From: Pantoea sp. Ap-967
GTDB taxonomy: Bacteria > Pseudomonadota > Gammaproteobacteria > Pseudomonadales > Pseudomonadaceae
NCBI RefSeq assembly: GCF_011752565.1
Contig: NZ_VWXK01000010.1
Coordinates: forward strand, 1 to 64,000
Direction: 5' to 3'
Length of the DNA stretch: 64,000 nucleotides
In this document: positions 16,920 through 26,037 of the stretch, in pieces
How positions within the stretch are numbered: position 1 is the first letter of the stretch
Layout: every line of letters starts with the position of its first letter
Position numbers and translations under genes: made by a program
The notes under the pieces: generated by a model
Told to the model about the DNA's origin: nothing
Database searches by the model: none
What the model saw: the letters and a program-made list of their open reading frames with translations, nothing else

Positions 16920-19849
16920 CACGGCAGCGTCGACAGCGGGACACGGTAAAGGGCGTCGCCCGGTTCGGCATTGCCGAAGCGCACCCAGTTGGCCATGTCG
17001 TTGTGGAAGGTTTCGTACAGGCGGATCTTCGAGTCCAGCTCATCGATGAAGTCCTCCTGCTCGGCCACCGACAGCGACAGCCAGAGGTCCTGGGTCATGC
17101 CCAGCGACTTGCTACGGTACGGCAGGCCATCGAGGTATTCGCCCAACACCCCGCCCTGGGCCAGGTTGGCACCTTTGCGCAGGGCGCCCGGGTCGCGGCT
17201 CATGTAGGCACTGGCACTGGCGATTTCGTTGAAGAAGTCGCCCGGCGAGCTGCGGGTCTTGCGCGCAGCATCGACGATGAGCTTCAGCGATTGCTGCAGG
17301 TCGTTGAGCTGCAGCTTGGTCAGCATCACGCACACCTGCAGGCTCGGCAGCGCCGGGTTGGTCAGGTCGCGGTCGGCGGTCCAGGCACTGACCAGCTGGG
17401 GCGCCTGGCTGGCACCATGGCGGCCGAGGAAGTCCATGTGCATGGCATAACCGATGGCCTGGGACTTGGCCGCCAGGCTCGCACCTGTGGTCAGCAGCGG
17501 CACCGGCTGAGGCTGACGGTTGCGCACCTGGTGCACCAGCTCGGCGAACGTCGAGCTAATTTCCCGCACCCGCTCGCCGAATGCGCCCACCTCACCGCCC
17601 GGCACACCCACGTACAGGTCACCGATGCGTGGGTTGCTGTCGGCGGTGAGCACGCGGTACTGGGTTTCGGCCGAGGCATGGTTCCTCACCCCGGCCGGGG
17701 TGCGCAGGTGCAGTGCGTAGATCTTGATCTGCTTGCTCAACGCCGCCTCACGCACCTGCGCCTCGTTCATTTGCGTGCTGCTGAACGGGTCGTTCTTGCG
17801 CAGCGCGCCAGCATCGCTGACCAGCAGGATGATGCGCCCGCCGTAGCCGGACCAGTCCATGCCATCGACCGCTTGCATCACGCCGGCGAAGGCATCTTCG
17901 TTGAACGAGTGGCTGGAAACCTGGGTCGCCCTGACCTGCTCGGCCGCCTTGAGAAAGCGTGCCGGATCACGGCCTTCATCAAGGTTGACCAAGGTTTTGC
18001 TCAGGTACTCAAGGCCAGGCGTGCGCTTGACGCTGTTGCGAAAGCCCACCAGGCCGAAACTGACGCTGCCCAGCTCGCCACGGCTTGCCAGTTGCTGCTG
18101 CAGCTCACTCACCACCTGGCGTACCCGATCGATGTAAGGCTGCATCGACACCGAGGTATCCACCACCAGCACGATGCCGGTGCGAAACGCGTTGTCGCCA
18201 GCAGCCGCCACGCCCGCCGCTTGTGGCTGCGGGCTGCGCACGTCGCTACCGGGGTCGATCGAGGCGATGTTGAGCAACTGCACCGGCTGGCCGTCGGCAT
18301 CGAAGCTTTCCCGGTAGTCAAAAATCGGCATCAGGTAGAACTGATTCTGCGGCACGGCGCTGGCCGCAGGCTCCAGGGCCATGACCTGGGGCACCTGGTC
18401 GGGGCTGCGCTGGGCCTGCTGCAGCACTTCGCGGGCCTTGCCGCTGTCGTCGAGCAGGCGCTGCACATCATCGGCCTGGCGCAGGAACATCATCGGCGCT
18501 CGCCCGGACCGTTCGGTGAACTTGAGCACCAGGCTCTGCTTCCAGTCGCTGGCCTGCGCGGCGGCCAGCCAGCCCTCGCGCTGGCCGTCGCTGGCGGCGC
18601 CCACTTCAAGCCAGTCCTGGCCATCGACCTGTTTGCGCTGGTAGACGTAGAGCACGGAGAACGCCGGCAAAGGCTTGCCTTCGGCCAAGCCAGGCTGCGC
18701 CAACAGCTGCGCGTCGGGCTTGGTCAGCACGCGCTGGAACAAGGTCTGCTTGCCGGGCATCAGCAATGGGCGGCCATCCTGCGAGGCGGCGACCGGGGGC
18801 GTCGATGCCCGTTCATGGGTAGCCGGGGCCTGTGCCACCGATGTGTCCGAGGCAGGCGGGCTGTCGCCCTTGGACAACCAGAAGAACGCCCCGCCCAAGC
18901 CCAGCGCCGCAGCGATAGCCAGCGCCAGCACGGCCTTGGCCGGTTTGCTGGAGGCCGGCGCTGCAGGCGCCTGGGGAGCAACCTGTGGCGTGACCGGCAG
19001 CGGGCGCACCAAGGTGTGCTCCGGCTCAACGGCAGGCGCGATGGCCGGGGCCTTGAGTTGGTCAAGCGCAGCGAGCACGGCATCGGCGTCGGTGAAACGC
19101 GCCTCGGGCTCCTTGGCCAGCAGCCCACGCAGAATGCCCTGGTACTGGCCATGCTCGATGGGCAGTTCCGGCAGCGGTTGGGTCAGGTGTGCCAGGGCCG
19201 TGGACAGCGCGTCGGTACCCCGGTACGGCAGCTCGCCAACCAGAATCTCGTAAAGCACCACGCCCAGCGCATACAGGTCGGCGCGGCCGTCGATGTCCAT
19301 GCCGCGCGCCTGTTCCGGGCTCATGTAGCTTGGCGTACCCACGGCGAAACCGGCCTGGGTGAACTGGGTGCGGTCATCCAGTGACTTGGCGATGCCGAAG
19401 TCCGACAGCACTGCGGTGCCATCGGCACGGAACAGAATATTGGCCGGTTTCACGTCACGGTGCACCAGCCCTTGGGCGTGGGCATAGCCCAGCGCCTGGG
19501 CGATCTGGCGCACGTAGACCAGCCCCTGTCCAGGCGTGAGGCCTGCGGCGATACGCTCCTTGAGCGTTCCGCTGGGCAGGTACTCCATGGCCATGTAGTA
19601 CAACTCACCGACATTGCCGATGTCGTGGATGGTGGCGATGTGCGGGTGCGACAGCCGCGCCAGGGTGCGTCCTTCGCGCAGGAAGCGTTCGCAGAACGTG
19701 GGGTCGGCAGCCAGGCTCGCCGCCATGATCTTCAGCGCCACCTTGCGCTGCAGCGAGCGCTGGGTGGCCAGGTAGACGCTGGCCATGGCGCCTTGGCCAA
19801 TTTCGCTGTCGATGTCGAAGCCGGGTATCTGCATGCTCTGGGTGCTCAT
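16919..19849 (-). CDS. ppkA: PpkA, membrane Ser/Thr kinase with VWA domain
   Basis: About 976 aa. The kinase domain at residues ~10-270 has IGQGAMASVYLA, the VAIK-type Lys in KVALKIM, the catalytic loop LVHRDVKPANILF, SDFGIAKS and GTPSYMSPEQARG. One membrane segment sits at about 310-332. The periplasmic half contains a von Willebrand A domain from about residue 558 with a MIDAS DTSVS motif (GIVLVVDTSVSMQ). The start at 19849 overlaps the pppA stop (ATGA). In H1-T6SS PpkA phosphorylates the FHA protein (here tagH) and so triggers assembly with ClpV recruitment. PppA reverses this, and TagQRST controls PpkA. All of these partners are in this operon. Confidence 0.93.
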   Translation of the reverse strand: MSTQSMQIPGFDIDSEIGQGAMASVYLATQRSLQRKVALKIMAASLAADPTFCERFLREGRTLARLSHPHIATIHDIGNVGELYYMAMEYLPSGTLKERIAAGLTPGQGLVYVRQIAQALGYAHAQGLVHRDVKPANILFRADGTAVLSDFGIAKSLDDRTQFTQAGFAVGTPSYMSPEQARGMDIDGRADLYALGVVLYEILVGELPYRGTDALSTALAHLTQPLPELPIEHGQYQGILRGLLAKEPEARFTDADAVLAALDQLKAPAIAPAVEPEHTLVRPLPVTPQVAPQAPAAPASSKPAKAVLALAIAAALGLGGAFFWLSKGDSPPASDTSVAQAPATHERASTPPVAASQDGRPLLMPGKQTLFQRVLTKPDAQLLAQPGLAEGKPLPAFSVLYVYQRKQVDGQDWLEVGAASDGQREGWLAAAQASDWKQSLVLKFTERSGRAPMMFLRQADDVQRLLDDSGKAREVLQQAQRSPDQVPQVMALEPAASAVPQNQFYLMPIFDYRESFDADGQPVQLLNIASIDPGSDVRSPQPQAAGVAAAGDNAFRTGIVLVVDTSVSMQPYIDRVRQVVSELQQQLASRGELGSVSFGLVGFRNSVKRTPGLEYLSKTLVNLDEGRDPARFLKAAEQVRATQVSSHSFNEDAFAGVMQAVDGMDWSGYGGRIILLVSDAGALRKNDPFSSTQMNEAQVREAALSKQIKIYALHLRTPAGVRNHASAETQYRVLTADSNPRIGDLYVGVPGGEVGAFGERVREISSTFAELVHQVRNRQPQPVPLLTTGASLAAKSQAIGYAMHMDFLGRHGASQAPQLVSAWTADRDLTNPALPSLQVCVMLTKLQLNDLQQSLKLIVDAARKTRSSPGDFFNEIASASAYMSRDPGALRKGANLAQGGVLGEYLDGLPYRSKSLGMTQDLWLSLSVAEQEDFIDELDSKIRLYETFHNDMANWVRFGNAEPGDALYRVPLSTLP

Positions 19850-20568
19850 GGGTTCGCCTTGACCACCACTGCGGTGATGTTGTCGGGGGCGCCACGGGTC
19901 AGCCCCAGGTGTACCAAGCTGCGGACCACCTGATAGGGGTCGGCGTGGCCCAGCACATCGGCGATCTCGTGGTCTTCGGCGGTCTTGTTCAGGCCGTCGC
20001 TGCACAGCAGGTAGGTATCGCCCGGTGCCACTTGCAGGTCCACGGCCTGCAGCTCAAGGTGGTCCTCGACGCCAATGGCACGGGTGACAATGTTGCCGCG
20101 CGGGTGCACCCTGGCCTCGGCTTCACTGAGCAAACCGCTGTCCTGCAGCTCCTGGACATAACTGTGGTCATGGGAAAGGCGCTCGAGTTTTCCGTCGCGC
20201 AAGCGGTACAGGCGGCTATCGCCCGCCCACAGGCCGATCGCCTGCGCGCCACGGGCTGCCAGCACCACCACGGTGCTGCCCATCATCGCCACGCCGCGGC
20301 GGCTGGTTTCGGCCCGCACGCTGCCGTTGACCCGGGCCAGGGTGTCGCGCACCGCCTGGGCGACATCACCAAGGCCGTGGATGATCGGCAGCTGGCGCAG
20401 GCTGTCGACCGCCAGGCTGCTGACGTAGTCGCCTGCGGCATGGCCACCCATGCCATCGGCCACCGCCCACAGGCCATCCCAAGTCAACTCCAGGCAGGCG
20501 TCTTCGTTGATCTTGCGAACCATGCCGACATGGCTGTAGCTGGCTGCCTTGTAATGCATGTCAGTCAT
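19846..20568 (-). CDS. pppA: PppA, PP2C-type Ser/Thr phosphatase of the T6SS
   Basis: 240 aa. PP2C motifs in order: SHVGMVRKINEDAC, the metal-binding ADGMGGHAAGD, GSTVVVLAA, LWAGDSRLYRLRDG, LLCSDGLN and GAPDNITAVVV. All metal-coordinating Asp positions are present. It starts within the tagF stop (ATGA) and ends within the ppkA start (ATGA), so the whole run is translationally coupled. Its known role in the H1 system is to dephosphorylate the FHA protein and reset the secretion apparatus. Confidence 0.93.
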   Translation of the reverse strand: MTDMHYKAASYSHVGMVRKINEDACLELTWDGLWAVADGMGGHAAGDYVSSLAVDSLRQLPIIHGLGDVAQAVRDTLARVNGSVRAETSRRGVAMMGSTVVVLAARGAQAIGLWAGDSRLYRLRDGKLERLSHDHSYVQELQDSGLLSEAEARVHPRGNIVTRAIGVEDHLELQAVDLQVAPGDTYLLCSDGLNKTAEDHEIADVLGHADPYQVVRSLVHLGLTRGAPDNITAVVVKANP

Positions 20569-21227
20569 GCAAGCTGCCCCTCATTACCCAGCAGGAAATC
20601 GGCAAAATCTTCGCTGCGCGGCAAGCCGGCGCAGCGCATAAGCCCCGCTGGAATATGTTCGCAGCCCCGTCCCCACCACAGGCTCATGCCTGCGCAGGCA
20701 CATTCGGCCAGGGCCATCGCCCGCCCCTGTGGCGTGGTTGCGTCCAGCCGCTGCAAACCACCCACGGTCACCCGCGGCTCGTCCTGCAGCGGGGGTATTG
20801 GATTACGCGAAGGTGCTGGCAGGGCCGCCTCGAAGCCCTCGAAGCTGGCAGCAGGTTCGAGTGTGCCCAGCAGGGCAGCTTCAGCGGATTCGAACCACTC
20901 CTCGGCCCCGGCCACCCGCGCTGCCAAGGGTTGCTGCGGGGCCAGCACCTGGGCCACGGTGAGCGGAAAATACCGGCCAACCTTGTCGATGCTCGGCATC
21001 AAGACGCCCACCACGGCATCCACGCCACACACCCCGGGCGCCAGCGCAAAGCGCCACAACGGGCTCACCAGATAGGCCTGCAGCCAGCGCTCGCCCAGTG
21101 CTTGCTGGCTGGCTTGCAGGCCTGCTGCCAGCCACTGGTCCCATGGCTTGATGAACCCTTGCGGCAGGCCGCGGCTGACGAAGTCGCCCCGGCAGGCCAG
21201 TTTTCCGTAGAAACCCACGTCGTTCAC
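20565..21227 (-). CDS. tagF: TagF, negative regulator of T6SS assembly
   Basis: About 220 aa. GTG 21227 is chosen because it overlaps the tssM stop (GTGA) and begins the conserved DVGFYGKLACRGDFVSRGLP segment; the longer open frame to 21494 runs antisense-like through tssM. Other family features are WDQWLAAGLQASQQALG and SPLWRFALAPGVCG. TagF represses T6SS post-translationally through the FHA protein in P. aeruginosa, independently of PpkA, so with ppkA/pppA this locus carries both known control branches. Confidence 0.9.
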   Translation of the reverse strand: MNDVGFYGKLACRGDFVSRGLPQGFIKPWDQWLAAGLQASQQALGERWLQAYLVSPLWRFALAPGVCGVDAVVGVLMPSIDKVGRYFPLTVAQVLAPQQPLAARVAGAEEWFESAEAALLGTLEPAASFEGFEAALPAPSRNPIPPLQDEPRVTVGGLQRLDATTPQGRAMALAECACAGMSLWWGRGCEHIPAGLMRCAGLPRSEDFADFLLGNEGQLA

Positions 21228-24200
21228 AGATGCTCCGGCAGGCTGAAACCGCTGACCACTCGGCTGCGGAACGGGTTGAACGCGCTGCTGGCACGCAGCT
21301 CGTAGGACACGCTGGCGCCATCCACGCGCAAACGCAGGTTGAAACGCTCCGGCGAACTGCCGGCCACCAGGTCGGACTGGTCGAGCAGGCGGAACCACGC
21401 CCATGGCCCTTCCAAGGTCACCCCTGAGCGGCCGCTGGCGGCCGGCGGCGAGATCGACAAGCGCACCACGCCGATGCTGTTGGGGTTGGGCCACTGCAGC
21501 GCCACCGGGCGGCTCGGGCCGTGGTCGTAGCTGACCTGCTGGCCATCGAGGTCAAGCAGGAACTGGGTGATGCTGGCATCCATCGCCACGGGCTTGAGCT
21601 CGAAGCGCACGCCTGGCTGCAGGCCACTGGTGTTGCGGAAGAAGGCGTCGCGGATGGTCGCCGCACGCTGGAAGGTATGCAGCACGCCGGCATTGATGCC
21701 CAGCTTCTGCGCCGCACCCGGCTGCCAGCTCCACGGTGTGCTGGCCGTGTTGACGTAGGGCTGCAGGTATTTGCGGAAGTAGTTGTCCATCACCCCGCCA
21801 ACGCCGAAGAACTGGCCGAAATCCTCCAGCGTGGCGTCACGCGCGCTGCCAGCCACCAAGGGGTAGCGGCCACTGAGGGACTGGCGATAGACGTTGACCA
21901 CCTCACTGGTCCAGGCCGCGTTGAGCTGGTTACGCACACCGCCCATCACCAAGCCATGGGTGGCGCCGAGCACCGAGCTGACCAGGTTCTGCACCACCGC
22001 CGGCTGGCGCGCAGCGCCCAGCGCCACGCGCTGCGCTGCAGCCTGGGCCTGGTTCTTGGCCTCGCCCAGCAGGGCATCACCACTGGCACCGACCATGGCG
22101 CTGACCTGCACATACAACGCATTCAGGTCGCCGAGCAGGCCATCGATGGCTGCGGGCTGGCCTTCGCCGCCATCGACCAACGCCGCCAGTTCGGCGAAGT
22201 GTGCGGTGACCGGGTCGACCTCGCGGGCAGCGGGGTTATCGCTGGCCAGCGGGGTGTCGCCGAGCAACCCACCCAGGCGCTGGCGCAACTGGTCGACACC
22301 AGCCTGCTCGGCCTTGGCCTTGGCTTGGTCGAGGGTGCCCGGCTGCTGCAGGTTGGTTTCCTTGGCCACGGCCTGCAACAGCTTCTTCAGCGGCGAGGTC
22401 GGGCCAGACAGCAGCCGCAGCACATCCGCCGCCTGGCCAACGCTGGTGATCGGTACGAAGTCGAGGTCCGCCAGCAGCGCATCCCACTGGCGAATGTAAT
22501 CCTGGTAGTACAACTGCAGCACATCGTCTGCCAGGCGCTTGGCATCACCTGCCTCACCCGGCGCGCGGCCGAGCACCCAGCGTTCTTCGGCCAGGGTGGT
22601 GCTCTGCGCCAGGCTGGCGGCGAGAAATGCCTTGCGGTAACCCTCGACACTGAACAGCCCGGGCAAAGGCTCGCTCAATGGCTTGCCACTTTTGAAGCGA
22701 AACACCAAGGCGGCATCACGGCCAGCAGCATCGCTGACGTGGAAATCGCTGACGCCAGTGGGCAGTTTCTGGCGCTTGACCCGGTCGTACACCCGCTGGG
22801 CCACCGGCAGCTGTTGCAGCTGGCGGCGCGTGTCGTCGATCAGGCGTTGGTCCAGCCGGGCATTCGGCGGGCGCTTGTCGAACAGCGCCGCCAGGTGCTG
22901 CTCCAGTGCCTGACGCACGTCGGGCGCCAGGTCACGGGGCAGCTGGCGCTCCCAGTCGAGGGTGATCCAGGCCTTGATGAAGTCGGCATCGTAGTGCTCG
23001 CCATCAGCCAGCATCAGGTAGGCCTTGAGCCCTTCGTACAGGTAATCGGATGGGCCGCCGGCGTACAGTTGCTCCTCGATGCGAGTGACCAGGCGCGGGG
23101 CGAATACGGCAATCAGCAGCTTGCGGTAGACGCTGTCGGCCTCGCCTTCGAGCATGTCGCCCTGGAACAGGCCCAGGCCCTGGGCCCAGCCTGGTGGGTC
23201 GCCCGCCAGGTGACGCACGCTGTTGAGCAGGGGCAGCACGTCGATCACGCTGCGCTGCGCCGGGCTCAGCGACTGGACGCTCTGGCCCAGCGGCTTGAGA
23301 CGGCTATCGACGTCGGCAATGTACTGCTGGTTGGCCCGGTAGCTCAGTGCCCACAGGGTGCCGACCACCAGTATCAACGCCACGCTCAGGGCCAGGGCGC
23401 CACGGGCGATCCACCTGCGCCGCTGCTCGACCTTCGGGTCGTTGCCGACCAGGCCGCGCTCGGCGAAGGCCACGGCACTGAACAACTGCTCGATGAAGTA
23501 GCTACGCCCGCTGCCGTTCTGCCGCGCCAGGTGCGCACGGTCAAGGCCCATACTCTGCGCCATGCTGCCAATCAGCCGGTCGATAGGGCTGCCTTCCTGG
23601 GTGCCACTGGTGAAGTACACCCCGCGCAGCAATGCCCTCGCCTCGAAGGCATTGGATTTGAATACGCCCTGGAGAAACGCCTGCAGGTTGCCGCGCAGTG
23701 CGGCGAACTGCTGCACGAACCCGTACACCAGGTCGCGGCGCGACGGGTCACGTTCCTGCTGCAGGCGCTCCACCAGGCGTTGGTTGAGGCGCTGTTCAAG
23801 CAGGGCGAACTCGCTGGCGAAACTGGCCAGCGGGCCATCCCCTTGCTGGCCCTCATCCAGGGCGAAGGTCATGCCCCAGACCTGGGCGCGCTCTTCCTTG
23901 CCCAGGTCGTCGAAAAACTCCATGAAACCCGGTACCAGGTCGAGCTTGGTCAGCATCAGGTAGATCGGGAAGCGCACCCCCAACTGGCTGTACAGTTCCT
24001 GGATACGCGTGCGAATCGCCGCCGCATGGGCCGCGCGCTCGGCATCGCTGCCCAGCAACAGGTCGGACAGGCTGATGGCGATGAACGCACCATCGATCGG
24101 CCGCCGCGCGCGCTGGGCCTTGAGCATGTCGAGAAAGCCCAGCCAGGCCGCCTTGTCGACTTGTGCATGGCTGTCCTGGGTGGTGTAGCGCCCGGCGGTG

Positions 24201-24730
24201 TCGAGCAGCACCGCTTGGTCGGTGAACCACCAGTCGCAGTTGCGCGTCCCCCCCACCCCGCGCACTGCGCCTTCGCCCAATTGCGCAGCCAGTGGGAAAT
24301 GCAGGCCGGAATTGACCAGCGCGGTGGTCTTGCCCGAACCGGGTGGGCCGATGATCACGTACCACGGCAGTTCGTAGAGGTTGCGCCGCTGGTCGCCGCC
24401 CAGGCGCGCCTTCTTCAGCAGCGCCACGGCCTCGAGCATGCGCTGGCGCAAGGTTGCCAGCTCCTCGGCAGTGGCCACGCTGGCGGGGTCCGGCGGGGTT
24501 TCTGCCGCCAGGCTCTCCAGCACCTTCGCCGCCTGCCGGCGAGCCTGCAGGATGCGCCAGGCACGGTAGCCGAGCCACAGCGCGAACAGCAGGATGATAA
24601 GTGCCCAACGCGGGGCCGCAGGTGCCAGCGCGTCAAGCAGCGGGCCGACGTACCAGATGATCAGGCTCAGGGCGACAAGCCCCAGCAGCGGGATCAGCCA
24701 ACGCACGACGATGTTCAAGAACGCCTTCAC
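21224..24730 (-). CDS. tssM: TssM (IcmF), inner-membrane scaffold of the T6SS
   Basis: 1168 aa, the usual length. Two N-terminal membrane segments (about 8-30 and 41-58) precede a cytoplasmic NTPase-like domain with an intact Walker A, GPPGSGKTT at about 128-136. A third membrane segment lies near 440-460 (ALALSVALILVVGTLWALSY), followed by the large periplasmic part. GTG 24730 overlaps the tssL stop (GTGA). TssM spans the inner membrane, binds TssL in the cytoplasm/membrane and the lipoprotein TssJ in the periplasm. Confidence 0.95.
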   Translation of the reverse strand: MKAFLNIVVRWLIPLLGLVALSLIIWYVGPLLDALAPAAPRWALIILLFALWLGYRAWRILQARRQAAKVLESLAAETPPDPASVATAEELATLRQRMLEAVALLKKARLGGDQRRNLYELPWYVIIGPPGSGKTTALVNSGLHFPLAAQLGEGAVRGVGGTRNCDWWFTDQAVLLDTAGRYTTQDSHAQVDKAAWLGFLDMLKAQRARRPIDGAFIAISLSDLLLGSDAERAAHAAAIRTRIQELYSQLGVRFPIYLMLTKLDLVPGFMEFFDDLGKEERAQVWGMTFALDEGQQGDGPLASFASEFALLEQRLNQRLVERLQQERDPSRRDLVYGFVQQFAALRGNLQAFLQGVFKSNAFEARALLRGVYFTSGTQEGSPIDRLIGSMAQSMGLDRAHLARQNGSGRSYFIEQLFSAVAFAERGLVGNDPKVEQRRRWIARGALALSVALILVVGTLWALSYRANQQYIADVDSRLKPLGQSVQSLSPAQRSVIDVLPLLNSVRHLAGDPPGWAQGLGLFQGDMLEGEADSVYRKLLIAVFAPRLVTRIEEQLYAGGPSDYLYEGLKAYLMLADGEHYDADFIKAWITLDWERQLPRDLAPDVRQALEQHLAALFDKRPPNARLDQRLIDDTRRQLQQLPVAQRVYDRVKRQKLPTGVSDFHVSDAAGRDAALVFRFKSGKPLSEPLPGLFSVEGYRKAFLAASLAQSTTLAEERWVLGRAPGEAGDAKRLADDVLQLYYQDYIRQWDALLADLDFVPITSVGQAADVLRLLSGPTSPLKKLLQAVAKETNLQQPGTLDQAKAKAEQAGVDQLRQRLGGLLGDTPLASDNPAAREVDPVTAHFAELAALVDGGEGQPAAIDGLLGDLNALYVQVSAMVGASGDALLGEAKNQAQAAAQRVALGAARQPAVVQNLVSSVLGATHGLVMGGVRNQLNAAWTSEVVNVYRQSLSGRYPLVAGSARDATLEDFGQFFGVGGVMDNYFRKYLQPYVNTASTPWSWQPGAAQKLGINAGVLHTFQRAATIRDAFFRNTSGLQPGVRFELKPVAMDASITQFLLDLDGQQVSYDHGPSRPVALQWPNPNSIGVVRLSISPPAASGRSGVTLEGPWAWFRLLDQSDLVAGSSPERFNLRLRVDGASVSYELRASSAFNPFRSRVVSGFSLPEHL

Positions 24731-26031
24731 TCCACACCCTCCGCCAGCACGGTGATTTCAACCCGGCGATTCTTCGCCCGGCCTTGTGCGCTGTCGTTCG
24801 ACGCCAGCGGCTCGGTGTCACTCAGCCCCTGCGCAGTGAAGCGCCCTGGCTGGCCGGTACGCGCAGCGAGCAGCTCCTTGACCTGTTCGGCGCGGGCCTG
24901 GGACAACGCCCAGTTGGACGGGAAGCGCAAGGTGGCGATGCGCTGGTTGTCGCTGTGGCCGGTCACCTTGACGTTGCCCTTGACCTTGGCCACGGCCTCG
25001 GCAATGCGCAGCATCAGCGGCTGGAAGTCATCCTTGATGCTGGCGCTGGCCGAGGCGAACAGCTCATCACCGCGAATGGTCACCACCGAGCGGTCCACCG
25101 CGTCCTGCACCGCAACCCGGCCGGCCTTGATGTCGTCGGCCAAAAAGCCCGCCAGGCGCGGGCGCTCCACAGGCTTGGGCTGAACCACCGGGCGGTCCAT
25201 GGCCTGCACCGGGATCTCGCCCAGGGCGTGGATACCGCGAAACACCGGCTCGGCATCACTGGCCAGCTTCAGCCGCAGGCCCAGCAGCAACAGCAGCAGC
25301 AACGCCAGGGCCAGGGCCAGGCCAACCCAGGGCGGCAGGAACTGGGCCAGGCGGTCGCGGGTCACGGACACCCCACGCCAGTGCGGCGACAACTCGCGCT
25401 CGCGCTCGCCACGGGCGGCGCGGATGGCAGCCGCGGTACGCTCGCGCAAGGCATCGAGCTGGGCGCGTCCGCCGCTCATTACCCGGTAGCGTCCTTCGAA
25501 GCCGAGGCTGGTGCACAGGTACAGCAACTCCAGCAGGTGCAGGCGCTCGCGGGGGCTCTGGAGGCAGTGTTCGAGCAGCTGGAAGACCTTCTCGCCCCCC
25601 CAGGCTTCGTTGTGCACGGTGATCAACAGGCTCTGCTTGCCCCAGTCGCTGGCACTGCCCCAAGGCGTGCTCAGCACCGCTTCGTCAAGGGCGGTGCACA
25701 GGCTGTAACGCGCCAGCAGCACCTCGTTGCGGGCGACGCCTGCGGCTTCGGCACGCTCTTCGAACTGGCGCAGGTAGGCCAGCAGCTGTGCGCGCAGGCT
25801 GGCCGGCGCCGGGTGGGCGATGGTGTTGCGCAGGCGCGTCAGCAGCGCCAGCAAGGGGCCGGCCGCTTGCTCCAGCGGGTTGAGGCCCTGGGCTTGGCCG
25901 GCGGCCAGCGGTTCGGCGGGAACGTTCAAAGGCGCCGCAGCGCCCTGAGCTGGCGCGGCCTGCGCAGCGCGGCCACCGGGGCGCGGCATGAATTGGGTGC
26001 GGTCGAACGCCTGCGGATCATCCGATTGCAT
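24727..26031 (-). CDS. tssL: TssL with C-terminal OmpA-like peptidoglycan-binding domain
   Basis: 434 aa. The N-terminal DotU/TssL cytoplasmic domain (about 45-220: YSLCTALDEAVLSTPWG; FQLLEHCLQSPRERLHLLEL) is followed by one membrane segment (WVGLALALALLLLLLLGL, about 235-253). A C-terminal OmpA-like domain occupies about 310-430 (VTGHSDNQRIATLRFPSNWA; GRAKNRRVEI). The fused peptidoglycan-binding domain makes this the extended TssL, which anchors the membrane complex to the cell wall without a separate TagL. The gene ends within the tssM start. Confidence 0.94.
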   Translation of the reverse strand: MQSDDPQAFDRTQFMPRPGGRAAQAAPAQGAAAPLNVPAEPLAAGQAQGLNPLEQAAGPLLALLTRLRNTIAHPAPASLRAQLLAYLRQFEERAEAAGVARNEVLLARYSLCTALDEAVLSTPWGSASDWGKQSLLITVHNEAWGGEKVFQLLEHCLQSPRERLHLLELLYLCTSLGFEGRYRVMSGGRAQLDALRERTAAAIRAARGERERELSPHWRGVSVTRDRLAQFLPPWVGLALALALLLLLLLGLRLKLASDAEPVFRGIHALGEIPVQAMDRPVVQPKPVERPRLAGFLADDIKAGRVAVQDAVDRSVVTIRGDELFASASASIKDDFQPLMLRIAEAVAKVKGNVKVTGHSDNQRIATLRFPSNWALSQARAEQVKELLAARTGQPGRFTAQGLSDTEPLASNDSAQGRAKNRRVEITVLAEGVE

Positions 26032-26037
26032 TGTGGC

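Noticed and set aside
16874-19384. 836-codon plus-strand open frame
   Set aside because: Antisense to ppkA; His/Gln/Leu-rich shadow without domains.
21521-25183. 1220-codon plus-strand open frame
   Set aside because: Lies antisense to tssM/tssL; composition is the mirror of those genes and it has no domain. Shadow frame.
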